Shown: in pieces, positions 23,831 to 48,767 of the stretch | How the letters are laid out: each line of letters begins with the position of its first letter | How positions within the stretch are numbered: position 1 is the first letter of the stretch | Assembly: GCA_025642065.1 (NCBI GenBank) | Contig: JAODUP010000317.1 | Coordinates: 248,001 to 312,000, forward strand | Length of the DNA stretch: 64,000 nucleotides | DNA from: Paralvinella palmiformis | Lineage: Eukaryota > Annelida > Polychaeta > Terebellida > Alvinellidae | Reading direction: 5' to 3' | Program-made: the position numbers and the translations under genes | The notes under the pieces: model-generated | The model's database searches: none | Seen by the model: only the letters and a program-made list of their open reading frames with translations | What the model was told of the DNA's origin: nothing

Positions 23831-24136
23831 AAACTCAGTTAGGCTGATGTAGGAGTACATTACTATAGCTACACAGCTAAATATCACCAGATGATTTAAG
23901 GCATCTGATATACTAACTGATATCATAATGTACCTCGTAAAAATCAACGCAGTCAACGTTAAGGCAAATGTTCTGAACATTAAAAGAAAAACGACCAAAC
24001 AAAGAAAACGTGTACGATATACTGATAAGATATGAAGTGACTGACTGTTATCAGATACTAATTAATAAGCATTAGTATTAAAGGTACATGTGTACACAGA
24101 TGTGATTGTATGTGGCACACACACACACACACACAT
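23831..24136 (+). repeat. 0.3-kb direct duplication, copy 2
   Basis: Same orientation as 19699-19998 and about 4.1 kb away. It also ends in an AC microsatellite, here about 11 units. It lies 0.8 kb past the stop codon of the minus-strand DNAJB12-like gene, so it may be in its 3' UTR. Confidence 0.9.
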
Positions 24137-24943
24137 GCATGCACAAACAAATTTACTTTGCTTCGGAATAAATGAGATCACAGACTTACAGAATAAGATG
24201 GTGTTTTGGTAGCAATGACGCAGTTTCTTTGCAGACCAGTTAACTAGAGAATGCGCATAACACACTCATCATAAGATGACAATAGAAGCATCAACAGTTT
24301 GTGGAATGACGTGGATGACTGGCGCAAAAACCTCGTACGAAGAGAACTCACAAAACACACCCGATAACATCCACATCGATGACAAAGTAGAAACCAGAAT
24401 TATGCTTACTCACTTTTCCTTGCACATTGATATGCTATGACAGGCAAATATGGCGGGTGTACTAATATTAATGCAAAGTTGGTTCAATGAGTGGTGGACC
24501 AGAGAACTTTTTCCGACCAACATTATAACACATCACAGCAATTGAGATGTATGATGGAAAGTCGACAGTGTATTGCAATTACACTAACAGTTCTATGGCC
24601 ATTAAACTGGCTAAAATCAGGTTTGTGGCTAAAACTTCATACCAAATTATGGGAGATGGGAATAAAATAAAAGAAATATTCTAAAAGTGGACAACAACCC
24701 AATCATCTGCTCACTGTCAGCTAACAATTACCCCCCGACCCACAATTTTAGGATCAGTTGCATGCAGTGAAATTAATGTACATCATATGAGATGACAGAC
24801 ACCCGCTCCCTGCTCATCCCCCCCCCACACACACACCATGTAAAACATGAGCATATTAACTAGAACTGCATTCATGCAAGAACAACAGGATATTGGACTA
24901 ATTACATGCTGGATCACACAGTCAGAGCTATTCACACCATCCG

Positions 24944-27900
24944 CTATCCCCCTCCATACAGCCGTTGTAGATTCTCGCAAGATGGCGTCTTCATGTCTTG
25001 TGCTTTTTGGTAGAGTGATCTATCTCCGAAATTTCTTGCACGCCACAACATGCTTTCTTCTGTCGAAGAAAAATGGTCAAAAATGATTAACGGCCAAAAA
25101 TACGGCTTTGGAGCATCGTGGATCTCACGGCATAAAAATAGTCTCGTATATGATCGTCAACGCACACAGCAACATTTTGGCGGAATACCAATTTCATCCA
25201 AAATAATCCACTTACTGTAACTTCTCTCTCTGTAACAATTCGACCTGAGGTTCGAAATATACTCCTCTTCCACTTGCTGTTCAAGCTGTTTAATGCTACC
25301 TCTGTACTCGGTACTGAAGTCGTGCTTTACATAGTAAGGTATATGCAAGTTCTGTGTCGTTCTCTCGACATGATACTTTCTGAAACAAGAAATAATTGTG
25401 TAGACAAGACCATCCAGTGAGAAGTAAACCAATTAGATTTAGAGAATGTGTGACTAAAATTACAAATGAGGAAATTGGTTACGAGAATAATGCTTAGACA
25501 TCTAAGTTGTGTGGGTGTGTGTGTGTGCATGCGATCGTGTATGTGTGTGCTATGTTAGAACTGTACATGACATACTTACGGGCTTCTCTGTAAGCTCCAG
25601 AGAGGGTCATTGACTAGAAAACTACTTAACAATGATATGACGACCATGAACAGAAGTGGGGACAGTTGAAGAAGGAAAGCATAGGGACTCTGTAATGACA
25701 TCATGCAAACACACTACATAAGTGGCTATCTAGCTGGCTATTACTGACACAGAATCAGCCACCACACAATAATGAAAGTGCTGTATGTGAAAATAGTTGC
25801 TGTGTTACATTACTATCCGTAGCAGTGCAGTGTGCTGGATTATCTCTTTTCTGTTATCAAAACATTTTGTGGCGTCTTTGCATATTATCATTATCATATC
25901 ACAATCCATCAAATGATAAATTTATCACTGATTGTTGTGGCAAACTTTTAATCAAGCACATCTAGCCTCATTTAGCTTACAGCTAAATGTGACTTGTGCC
26001 ATTGTGATAATATAGGTAGATGAGTTAATCGTATTTAAATATATTCGTGCTAGTCAGTTCTAAGTGCTTCCTGGCTCAGGAAAATTTTGACTAAACCTGA
26101 ATCAATAGATCAGAATGTGTCTAAAAAATAATACAATTAATGAAACTACTATGTTTTGTTTTTAATTAATTAATATATATATATATATATATATATCAAA
26201 ATTAAGGTTTCTAAAAACTGTGCATTAAAGTAAAGTCATAACCAAGTATGATAAAATACAAACAAATAACAAGTAAAAATATCAATAAAAGTAGAAATAG
26301 TCTACACCAATAACAAATCCACCAAATGGGGTAACACAGTGTTTAGGAGACTGTTGGGATATTATCTACCGTAGTCATGCACAATTCGAGAAATAAAATA
26401 ATAGATTGACCCTCTCTGAAGTTCACAAGGCTTCAACATGCCCATGTTCATGTACTGCGGCAATACCAAAATTTCTCGCTTCTTTGTAAGGTTTCTTAGC
26501 ACGACGGGTTTGAATAAAGATCGAGACGTATGAATAGTACGTCTCGATCGGTCATCAGCACAGAACTTACTGAGTTCGATGAAAACTGAAGGCATTTTCC
26601 CGAGCTAGAAAAGCACTGAGTACTGATATAAACACCAAGAAGATAACTGGAATAATCTGCATCATATATGCAAACTGTGACTGAAAATGGACGAATATTA
26701 CAGTTCATTATCTGCTAAAAACCAACCATATATGATTACAAGTTACACACAAAAAGCATTTCTATCCTGAAAAGATCAATTTCACGTTTTTTCTTCATCT
26801 TCATTATTACAATAATAATTAGCTTTAAGACAAATTCCATTAACTATTTTCTTAAATTGAAAACCATACAACAACAATGTGGTAGAGAACAATCTCAACA
26901 CAACTGCCTGATAACTACAAACAATCTTTTACTGGAATTTCAGCTAGGAAATCAGAACTGTCAATAAATTCTCTTAGCCAAATCTATGAAACTCTAAACG
27001 GGTGCTGTTATATAAATTACTTGGGCGATTACAATAATGATTTCACACAGTTTATGAAATTAATGCATTAAAAGTCAATGGCTACTAATGAATGATAAAA
27101 AGAAACAACAATGGATACTTGTGAAAATAAGTGAAAGGAAGCAGACCAGATTAGTAAATATACATTTGTTAAGTCAGTGTTGTAAATATATTTGATAGTA
27201 ATAATGTAACAAGATGGTGACAAACTGGAAATCTTGCTCATATATAACAAGGGCAACAAATTCATGGTGTTTTAGCAACAAATGTAAATCCTGAAACCAA
27301 TGTTTCAGTAAATTTAAATGCTTTCTCACGCCAACGTTACCACTGTTAAAACTTCACCTCATTTCTGTCTCTGTCATTATAAGTTGATCTAGTACGATAC
27401 ATTCGCCTTGTGTGAACATGACCTGTTAAAAATAAGTTGTAGTGAATATGATTACTCGTACACAATAAAGGTATGCACTGATATAATGATAACAAAGTTT
27501 GGATATTCATACCTACATGCAACCAAACATGACTGCAAGTGATTTTACTGAAAAGCGTAGCAAATGTAATACAGTAAGCTCTAAATATTACTGTCAACAT
27601 ACCCTGTAAGAACACCTGCACACTTAAGTGACAACTTACCCGTATTAAAGCCACCCCCAAAGAACATGTTAAAAAGTTCTTCTGCTGATATGTCACCTGA
27701 AAGGTTAAGGAAATTATTATACATTAGCCAAACAAACATAATTAATCATATCCTTAAACTGACAAAACAGATTTAATAAGACTTAAATAAGCGTAAATTA
27801 TAATGATTAAATACTACACCATAACAATTACTGACTGAGTGCGCTACACTATACCAGTAATGTCATCAGTACATTGTGTCCAGTGACCGAGAAGATATTT

Positions 27901-30900
27901 CAACAAGTAAAACAAGGAACATTCAGGTGTAAAATAATATTTTTTCACTAGCATAGCATATTTCTGTAAAAGAAATTATTCCAAACAGGACCGTAATAAA
28001 TAACACCAGCCATGTGAGCAACTCTTCATTCAGTCGTCAGTTGCATTAAATTTTAGGGTCTTTAATAAACAGAATTCAATATTAGTATTCGTAATATACA
28101 AAATAAATAAAAATTATTCCATACAAATTTTGACATAAAAATGTTGTGAATTTATTGATTCCAATTCAAACTCTTACATATAAAAAACTATACAGAACCC
28201 TAGCAACAGTGATAAAAATAGACATAACAAGAAACAGAATCTAAATTGAAAAGGCACATATAAAATATTGTGACATTATTATTATTATAATACCAAACTT
28301 ATAAAGCACTCTTTTCATACTTAAAGCCTGTTCAAAAGCATAACTATGTTGATCTGGTTTTTTGGGGGGTTAAATATAATATACAGAATCACATTTGCAA
28401 GAATCCACAGTTTGCATAAATATTCAACAGATTTAATACAGATGAAATAAGAACTCCCTGACCGATTTACTTTATCATCAATTAAAAAAAAATACCTTCA
28501 AACCCTCTTGAATAATCATATTCATAGTATCCATGTGAATGACGATGATTCGGGACTCTTTCTGCTTCACAGCCAAGTTCATCATAACGTCTCTTCTTTT
28601 CTGAATCATTTAACACAGCAAATGCATTCCCTATAGCTGCAAAGGGGAAACAAATGGTAGGTTAAACCAGCACTGGATAGCTTAACATATTGTCAGATAT
28701 AATTCAACATGTACATCCATCAAATCCCAAAAACATTTTACAGAAATCCAAACCTCCCTGTAACATATTTGCAAACGGGTTATCAAAATCAATTGAGAAG
28801 TTTCCATTAATTAATATTTAAATTTTGATAAATCCCAGAATGCTATGTCATCAAGCATATTCACGAGCCCCCACAAAGATAATACAACATATATAAAACT
28901 TGAATAAAGTGCACCAAACTGGAAGCAAATAAGACGACGTTAGGCAAATAAATCCTGTTCAGGAAGTAAAAAAGCAACATCTCTAAATTAGTTGTAAATT
29001 TCATGTGCGAAAGTCGATTCCAGCAAATACAGATCTACATATATCATACAGAACCAACAGAAAAATGGCAGTATCCTTCACGAGTCCCTTTACTGAAAAT
29101 CGATGACAGATGGATAACACACAAACAAGCTGTCATTTGATCATACCTTTGAAGGCTTCAGTGGCACCAGGAGCTTTGTTCTTATCAGGATGATACTTGA
29201 GGGCTAGCTTCTTGTAAGCTCTCTTCACATCATCTTCTGAGCAATCTTTTGTCACACCAAGAATCTCATAGTAATCCTTGCATTTTCTGAGTCTGTTGTT
29301 ATACAATATAACAAATTAGAAAGATTACAAAATAAACCGTACTACACACATATTTCACCTGGCTGTTTAAATAAAATACACCAATGTACCTAAGCAACAG
29401 GACATATATTGATGTGTAACGGTTTTGGAAATTAAAAGGTCTACAAGGATTTTTTTAATAAATACTTGATTAAAACAGACTAAACCATTAACGAATGCTT
29501 GCTTTAACATTCATTGTACATAATATCATTTGAACTTAGTAAACAACATGTAAAATCAGAGAGTAGATATTTAGATATTTCTCAGTCTCCAATAAAGTCA
29601 ATACCCAGGTAAATGCTGATATTACTATGTCAACTTAAAATGAGTTACAAAGAGATAGCTTGCATTAAACTTAACCTGTAAGCTATTATAAACACAGAAT
29701 AATAAAATTGCTAAAAACAATGAAAGAAAATGCAATCAACAAAATAAATACGGCCCAAATCAAACACGGAACCACTTCAAATGTTATGTTATAATATTAG
29801 GTAAGTCTTCATGGCTCCTCTGCGAATATTCACACAAAATAGCTTTCTATTGTTGTACCTTTGGTGTTATGCGAAACAATTACACAATGCACTGTTTCTG
29901 GTGCAAGAGGGATTTACTTCCACACATAATACGCCATCTGGGTGGGTCCCCCCACTCAAAATTCATCCAGGATTAGGATAACCTTTTCTTCTCAAGCATA
30001 CAATAATACCCTAGTTTCTTAATGCTTAATTAATACACTATTTTGCATTGGCATAAATTACTGTTGAAGAAGTATTTACTTTCGAACAGCTTCAAGCTGG
30101 TCTGTGGTATATTCCTTATGCATCTCGGCACCAGCAGATGAATTGGTTCTCCTGTGCCTCAGGTTTTCTGTTCCATCGGCACTACCATTAGAAGCTGAAG
30201 CCTCAGAGGGACTGGGAACTTCTTCACCTGATGCTGCACTGGCACTGCTAGCAATTATTTGATTAATCAAATCTGTAAATAGATCAACAGTAGAATCATA
30301 ACTTCCTTAATTGATTCATAATAAATGGGTCAAAGTATTTTTTCATAAACAAAGAATATGCAAATCAATAATGAAACTCTGAGATGCTATTTGGCATTGC
30401 AAACTCAAGGAAGACTAATCCTTACCTGCAAGAGTAGCTATATATCTGTGTGTGTCTATATAAGGGGCAGGTTTATGACAGTTGTAAATCTGTTTATGAC
30501 ATGACCTAACTTATTATATAATAATTTTATATTGGAACACAATTACTGTCATCAAGCTTCAGGATTCACACTGGAGGGATTTTAATTACAATGCATCTCT
30601 GCAAGAATTCAAAGGACAGAAGAGTCATCAAGATTTCTTATTAAATTCGGCACTGTCATCACCAGCAATATGTATTGGTCATTAATGGACATTTATTCCT
30701 GTGTTAGATAATAATAATATATGACATTTATATATTATTATCCCTGACTCAGACGTGATTCCATCCAGCACACATATCAACTCCAAGGGAGTGTACAACA
30801 CATGCTGCCATTATAGGCGCAAAGCATTACCCATGTCATCCTGTCATGTACTCATTGTTTTATGGACGAGTGAACCAGTCGCCACGACGTCATTGCAGCT

Positions 30901-32815
30901 CATGGAGCCTCGAACCCACGACTGTTCAGCTACAAGTCCTACGCTCCAACTAACTGCGCTATCACAGCTTGATTCTATGACCTTGTTATAACGTTAACAT
31001 ACACAAATAAAAATAGCCAGTTCCAGTAAATCACAAATAACAACTGTGGATTGAAATATAAATAATCAAAATTACTTTATTATTGGAATGATGAATTGTG
31101 GTGCTTGAAATAGTTGAATTATCAATGCCACATAAACAAATGAAATTGCCCACCCGAACTTTTGTTCGTACTAATAGTAATATTAATTAAATATTCACTT
31201 CTCTAGCTTAGGCTATGATGATTGATATTTTACGGCCACTTGTGCACATGCTAGGCTAAATGGGCTGAGCGACCTCCAAAGATAATGAAGTGAAGTCAAG
31301 GAGGAAACTCTTTAGCTTAGGTCAACTACCATAAGTTGACACACTGACTATTGGCAATGTTTTGGAGTATGATAATGTTAAAAAAGTTAGTTTCAGTTTA
31401 AACGAATGGGAAAAAGCATGTAATATTGAAGTATTTTCAGTGGTCTTTATCTGAAAATTTAATAGTTATAATTGTTTTTTAATCTGATACCCACTTCCAC
31501 AGTACATTGCAATATATCATAATATAGCCAGACTACACACAGATTAATAAACGATCACCCACGTATTAAATAATCCAGTTCAAAGTGTTGATTGATCAAC
31601 TTTTAATGGCCTGTGTGCACTGCCACTTTGAAGCTAGACAGAGACCAGAAGCTCCTGAATGCCGACATCACTGTATCCGGTTGACCTGAAGTCTGTAGAG
31701 CCCTACAAAAGCGTCAGCAAAGAATTATTCCAGAACTAAATGGCATAATCTTGTTAAAATTACGTCATAAATGATATACAACCATATCAGTATGGCTCAG
31801 AAATTAATGCTCAAGAGAAACTATAATCTGTGCCAGTTTAGAGCATCCATTTGACATCAGAGCATTTGAGTTTTCTCCTTCCCACCTTCAAATCTGGCTT
31901 CCGGTTCAGGTATATTTCGTGATTTTTAGTGTGGAATTTTTGGTTACTGAGGGTGGATCAAGGTAATCAGTGCTTTATATTGTGGTTGAAAATTGATCAA
32001 CATTGTCAGGGTTTGACATTAATACTTGCCCCATAATCATGATGTTGGGCAATATAAAATAATACCATCACCACTCTCAAAAAATAGTTGTAATCATGTT
32101 GTTACACCTGACTAAAGTTTATACAAAACTCTCTAATTATCTGATAACAACTTCAATACAACCTACAACAATAGTCGATCTAAATCTATCTAGGCTAGAG
32201 TCAACATTGTTTTATTTAAGTCTGAAACTGTGAACGCAATGCTTTGCTCCAAGTAATTGTACAATTCGATGAGTGAATTCGGTGTTGTTGTAGTGATTTC
32301 AACCCTACCTATAAATAATAATAATTTGTTCATTGAAGTATTGTAAAAACTAATCAAGTATTATTTAGTAATTTACGTATTTCCACTAATCAAAGATCAT
32401 AGATTAGAATGATAGATCTAGATGGATGACGCGACATAAAGCGAGAAGCCGATGTGGGCGTCTCGCCAATCAAACGAGGGACAATGTTACTAACTATAAA
32501 TAACAACTCATAGACAGATTTACTGACACCAAAATGAAAATACTTTTTTTTAGAAGAAAATGTTTTAGAACCTACAATACAAAATAAATATTAGCCTACA
32601 TAGCTTTTATTTTTAAGCCGGATATAATGACATTACGACATGTTGATGACTGTAATATCTATACAGAAAGTGTACTACACACCTTTCGCTCGCCGAGAAG
32701 GGTAAAGTTTTTCTCCCTTGATGAAAAACTTTAAAGCCTTGTCGGTGTTACCTATCTGCAAATACTTCAGCCCCAGACTAATGCATCTCTCACTTTCATC
32801 CTTGTTGCCCTCCAT
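24944..32815 (-). CDS. DNAJB12: DNAJB12/DNAJB14-type ER membrane J-protein
   Basis: Nine exons on the minus strand: 32683-32815, 30080-30272, 29147-29292, 28496-28636, 27640-27696, 27358-27422, 26571-26680, 25216-25379, 24944-25059. All junctions are GT/AG and in phase, giving 374 residues, close to the human DNAJB12 length. The N-terminus [11 protein letters not shown] matches the family. The J domain follows (about 112-175) with HPD at 143-145. Then a short GGGF segment, one membrane span (about 250-271) and a C-terminal DUF1977 domain ([27 protein letters not shown]) ending YGGG. Family members sit in the ER membrane with the J domain in the cytosol and recruit Hsc70 for membrane-protein quality control. 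The G/F region is short. Vertebrate DNAJB12 and DNAJB14 are paralogues; this single gene may be ancestral to both. The start lies 151 bp from the HIF1AN start. Confidence 0.93.
26172..26197. repeat. (TA)n microsatellite
   Basis: About 12 TA units in an intron of the DNAJB12-like gene. Confidence 0.85.
26519..26549. repeat. perfect 12-bp hairpin near a splice donor
   Basis: Arms 26519-26530 (gatcgagacgta) and 26538-26549 are exact inverse complements with a 7-nt loop. It starts 21 bases inside the intron whose donor is at 26570 on the minus strand. Confidence 0.85.
30754..30978 (-). mobile_element. tRNA-derived SINE, family C
   Basis: On the minus strand: 'gatagcgcagttagttggag' (A box), 'gtgggttcgaggctcc' (B box), 'gactggttcactcg', 'gctttgcgcctataatggca' and 'gttgatatgtgtgctggatg'. 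It lies in intron 1 of the DNAJB12-like gene, in the same orientation as the gene. Confidence 0.7.
31216..31310 (-). mobile_element. SINE family A, 3' tail only
   Basis: Matches the family A 3' part (attgatattttacggccact, gctaggctaaatgggctgag, gacctccaaagataatgaag) and stops before the tRNA-like head. Confidence 0.65.
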
Positions 32816-32966
32816 CTTGAATTTTAAAATCCCCTAGGACCGCACTAAATACAATCTGACTGCTGATTGGTTGGGATTATCGTTTTATTTACATCTTCTC
32901 CGTCCTCAGCGAACTAACACGTGTTCAGCAATCGCCAGATGGCGGAACAGTCGGCTCTAGAGAAAT
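32816..32966. promoter_or_regulatory. bidirectional promoter between DNAJB12-like gene and HIF1AN
   Basis: Only 151 bases separate the two start codons, which point away from each other. Visible sites are an inverted CCAAT box (gattgg, 32865-32870), a CACGTG E-box (32918-32923) that also contains the ACGTG core of hypoxia response elements, and an AGATGGCGG (32937-32945) resembling a YY1 initiator-type site just before the HIF1AN start. I see no TATA box in a convincing position. Both 5' UTRs must be short or overlap. Confidence 0.7.
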
Positions 32967-44898
<11,932 letters not shown>

Positions 44899-45606
44899 AT
44901 GTTATGTATTATTGGCATATATTTAAAACTGGAATGGTGTTCCTATTTGGGTTGGTACAGATTTATATTTTAAAATCTCCGAAACAATCTGAATGGTGCA
45001 TGTTCTTAACTATGTACAGATAGTGCTGATTAGTGAAATTGACAACAGAATTGTCTAGTGTTGAAAATACAAGGTGTATGTTGAAACTTTTACGCCTCGG
45101 TTTTAATGTTCATATAATATTACTTGGTGAACGTTAGGAAATCTTTCGGATATTGGTGTGCCTACTGGAGATTTGTAACTTTTCTCTTGTTCTTAACAAC
45201 ACAAGTATGATTGTACTTGCTAACGTTGAGTGTGGAATTTATTGCAAGTTTTCATGTACAACAATGCTGATAGCCATTATTGTTCACTAATGCTAATCAG
45301 CAACAGGTATATAGCGAGGCATGTAACAATAGTTCTGTTTACTGTAGGAGCAGACCATTCTGTGAAGGGGGGTGTTAGTATGTTCTATAATGGACTAACC
45401 GCTGTCGTAATGACAACCAGGTTTTAGCTGTTGACTGGCAAGTGTAGAATGGCTCTTTTAAATCAATATGGACCGGTTGTATTTTCCTTTTCTGTCAGAT
45501 TATCCGATGAAGATCTCTTTGACGATCCATTTCTCTAATATTTTTATGACAGGTGTAACCAACTAGGGCACTAGATGTCGTATTTTTTTTGTTAAGGACA
45601 GTTTTT

Positions 45607-45612
45607 AATAAA
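45607..45612 (+). promoter_or_regulatory. possible HIF1AN polyadenylation signal (proximal)
   Basis: AATAAA 709 bases after the stop codon. Confidence 0.4.
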
Positions 45613-45808
45613 TTTGTATATTAAATGATTCTGTTGTAATGGTTGTGAATTGTTTTAAAATCGGTTTTAAATGATATCCGTCTGTTTTCGATGTTTAACT
45701 GTGGGCCCAGACTTGTACGTGTGTGTGGAATGTTGATGTTTTGACCGAGATGATCACAACGCGATGTGTGGCATCTTACAAAACACACACTTACAGAGAT
45801 GTGTGATC

Positions 45809-45814
45809 AATAAA
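45809..45814 (+). promoter_or_regulatory. possible HIF1AN polyadenylation signal (distal)
   Basis: AATAAA followed within 35 bases by a GT-rich tract (ttttgtttgtttctgtgtcg), as expected of a cleavage region. The better of the two candidates. Confidence 0.5.
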
Positions 45815-47308
45815 TGTAGATGGCTTCATCGAAGTGAATTTTGTTTGTTTCTGTGTCGTCTTTTTTAGAATAGTTGTGTTTATTATAGAAACAGACCATT
45901 ACTATATCTCCTGTTTATTTAAAACATGAATCATAATGATTGTGCCTAATACTCCATGGTTAACATAATGTGTATAACATTCAATGGAATATTAAAAAAT
46001 AATAATAAATAGGAATTATAACTCCTTTTCCAGAGCTGTAAAGAATACAATATAAAAAAGCACTAACTGATAAAATTAGTAAAAATGAAGAAATGAAATT
46101 CAGCAGTTTTTTTCTTATTACGTGATCACTGAAAGAGAGCCATGGGGTTGTTCTGAGTGAACTCGCCATATTCTGGAATAGTCCAGTTTATTGCTTTATA
46201 TGCGATTAACACAGATTTAAATCATCAGTGTATTACTGAAAGGGAAGTTGTACGGTTTTCTGCTCCATAAGAAACAAGTTATAGACTCTGTTTATCAGTT
46301 TTCACAGTCATTTTAACAAAATCAGTTTAAAAAAAGTGTATGCAAGATGCTCGTGGAGTAAAGTATTCAAACACGAGCTCACTAATTTCTTCGGTGTTAA
46401 TGGTACATTTGAATTATCATCACAACAACAGGAGGAGATAAAAATTATTTAAAAAAAAACCTGTTGCTGGTTTTTAATGGGAAAAACTACTCAAGTCAAC
46501 GACTTCAACTTCACAGTTTATTATTAGATGGAATGCATTAACAGTCTGGATATGTGCAGCACAACTATAAACCATGAACACATCAAACACACCAATAGGA
46601 AACGGCTATATGGTTATCACAACTAGTAAACAATTGTCATAGCACCACACGTGACGCAGAATGTTCGCGTCACCGCTGTACCGAACGAGTACATCATATA
46701 TCGTAAACATATAGCATTTATGTGCATCAAAAACATACAGTTCATCGTTACGTAATGGTGCTCGACCCCACGTAATAATAAGTTAACTCGCAATGTTTGC
46801 ATGGATTTAATTCAAATTTTATTTGACAGCATGTACAATTTGCTTTAGGATGATGGTACTTGTACCAGGAAAGAGAAAATATTGAATCGGTAACAGACTT
46901 TGAAATGAGGGAAAAACCAATAACTAAACTCTCACAGCCATAAACAAAACGATGCACACAATGCTGCATCTTACACATACACATAGTCTGCAGGGACGTC
47001 CACTTTCCGTAAAATCCTTAACTATTTGCAAATCCTTTAATTCTGCAGATCTTCTTTAAATTTGCTTTAATCTTTTGGGGGTGGGTGGGATGGAATGATC
47101 CACCCTCGGTTGTGTCCTTAATGAAGGGTGCTACAACTGCTATTTTAGCTTTTCCTTGGACTAAGTAGAAATATGATAAGTGATGAAATTAGATGCTCGC
47201 AGAGTTCTTTAAATCAGAGAAATGCAAATATTAAAGGATGCAAATACAAAGGATTTTACAGTTGATACCTGAAAGTGTGTACATTTGTACATATGTAGTG
47301 GGTGTATA

Positions 47309-47310
<2 letters not shown>

Positions 47311-47339
<29 letters not shown>

Positions 47340-47355
47340 TGTGTGTGTGTGTGTG
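47311..47355. repeat. (TG)n(TA)n(TG)n microsatellite
   Basis: TG, TA and TG runs in a row. Confidence 0.85.
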
Positions 47356-48117
47356 CAAATGTTCTTTTCTCAGTCTCCAATTGTTCACATGTACCAGATT
47401 AATTGTGTAGCAGAGGTAAAATACATTGAGTATAATGTTGATCTGAACATATTATGCCTTTTTTTGCTTCATAAAATATATTTTCATAGTAATAAAATCT
47501 TATCTTTGCTCTTGCTGAAATACAGGACTGCAAAACCTGTTTTCAAACACACATCTTATCACAAGGTCATTGCCCCACACAGTACCAACTGTGGGGCTAC
47601 AGTCAATCATGACTAACAACTGTTGATACATGTTAGTAGATTATAGAGATCTGATTTCGGAATGTGTCAAAAACTACACGTCATTTTCCCCCCATCTCTC
47701 AACTGGATCTATCCATCATAATAATTCTTGATAAATGCGGAATGAGAGTTGGTAAGCAAACGCTTAACATAGTTTCCCCCATCACCAAATATTTCCATTA
47801 ATAATCACATTTGAGATAATGTGGGTAATAATAACACGAATGTCAAAAGGATAATACTTGATCAAATATTTATAATTTTCAGCCGATGTTCAATGGACCA
47901 GTTTCAGGCTTTCAATTGGCCCAGATTAATTTCAACAAATGGGCTAAAAATATTTTATGACCATTCTGACTATTTAATGGCAAGTAAAACCGAACACATG
48001 TATAACGAGGCTTAGTCACGTTAAAAATAAAGAGAAGCACGCCAACTGTCACTGGTTTCGTAGACCATTCTGTTATCAGTAATCGATGTTGTCAAGGTAC
48101 ATATATTTCTATATTTA

Positions 48118-48235
48118 TGGCCATATCAGTGGTAACTGCCTGGAGAAACATCCCACAAAAACAGATGCGAGTTGGATTCGAACACTAACATAGAGGTTTG
48201 CAGCATGGTGATCTAACACCACTGTGCTACAAGAA
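48118..48235 (-). mobile_element. SINE family B
   Basis: Minus strand: 'gtagcacagtggtgttagat' head region, B-box-like 'gttcgaatccaactcgc', 'gtgggatgtttctcc'. The distal 3' end is missing. Confidence 0.55.
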
Positions 48236-48767
48236 CACCTGCTTCTACTGTTGAGGGGTGTGTGCTTCTGTTGGAAATTAGGGCATATGGTGATTATGCA
48301 GAAAACACCCAAATTGGTTAATCCCCTGCTTGCCGTTTGTGTGTGTCCGAAATGTTAATCGGTTAAATATCACTTGGAACCCGTTCAGTCACAATGCAGG
48401 CTCCAAAGGTCAGCTGTCACCAAAATGTTCCTAGACGAAAATCAAACATTTCCCAGACTGAGAGCATTTGTGGGAGATGGCTGCTTCTTTGTGCATTCAA
48501 AACAAAAGCTAAAGAACAAATGTAGGCAATAAAAGCACTTTGTTCTTCACACACACACATGCATACACAAGCACAGAGAAGTCTCCTCAACTCGGACAGT
48601 CGGATCTGCTCAAGCAAAACAAGCTAGGAACGACATCGTTAGCTAACAATTGACATGTCTAGTATATTTAAATAGCCTATAAAACGTGGTCATCAGATCA
48701 AAAGCTGTATTTTCTGAACACACTGACTAAGATATCATCAACATTGCACGGGACGAATTCAAACAAG

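Larger units (their letters stand above)
11230..24943. other. gene-poor, transposon-rich interval
   Basis: I found no host coding exon in these 13.7 kb. The supported contents are listed separately: SINEs of three families, a decayed hAT-like transposase at 17.9-18.9 kb, a LINE endonuclease scrap near 15.4 kb, palindromes at 16.26, 17.0 and 19.19 kb, a 0.3-kb direct duplication, GGGCC-type repeats and many (TA)n tracts. The right end (about 22.9-24.9 kb) should include the 3' UTR of the minus-strand DNAJB12-like gene; I cannot place its poly(A) site. Confidence 0.45.
44899..48767. other. HIF1AN 3' UTR and convergent intergenic DNA
   Basis: The left part is the likely HIF1AN 3' UTR, with polyadenylation signals at 45607 and 45809. 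The right part should include the 3' UTR of the minus-strand CCSER-like gene. I see a TG/TA microsatellite at 47311-47355, a family B SINE at 48118 and no coding exon. Confidence 0.5.

Noticed and set aside
26362..26595. 77-codon open frame (minus) overlapping the membrane-span exon of the DNAJB12-like gene
   Set aside because: It runs in another frame across a real splice donor at 26570 and into the intron; the spliced gene model explains the exon.
46748..46984. 78-codon Cys-rich open frame (minus)
   Set aside because: Several Cys pairs looked like a zinc knuckle, but I saw no splice sites, start context or family match.
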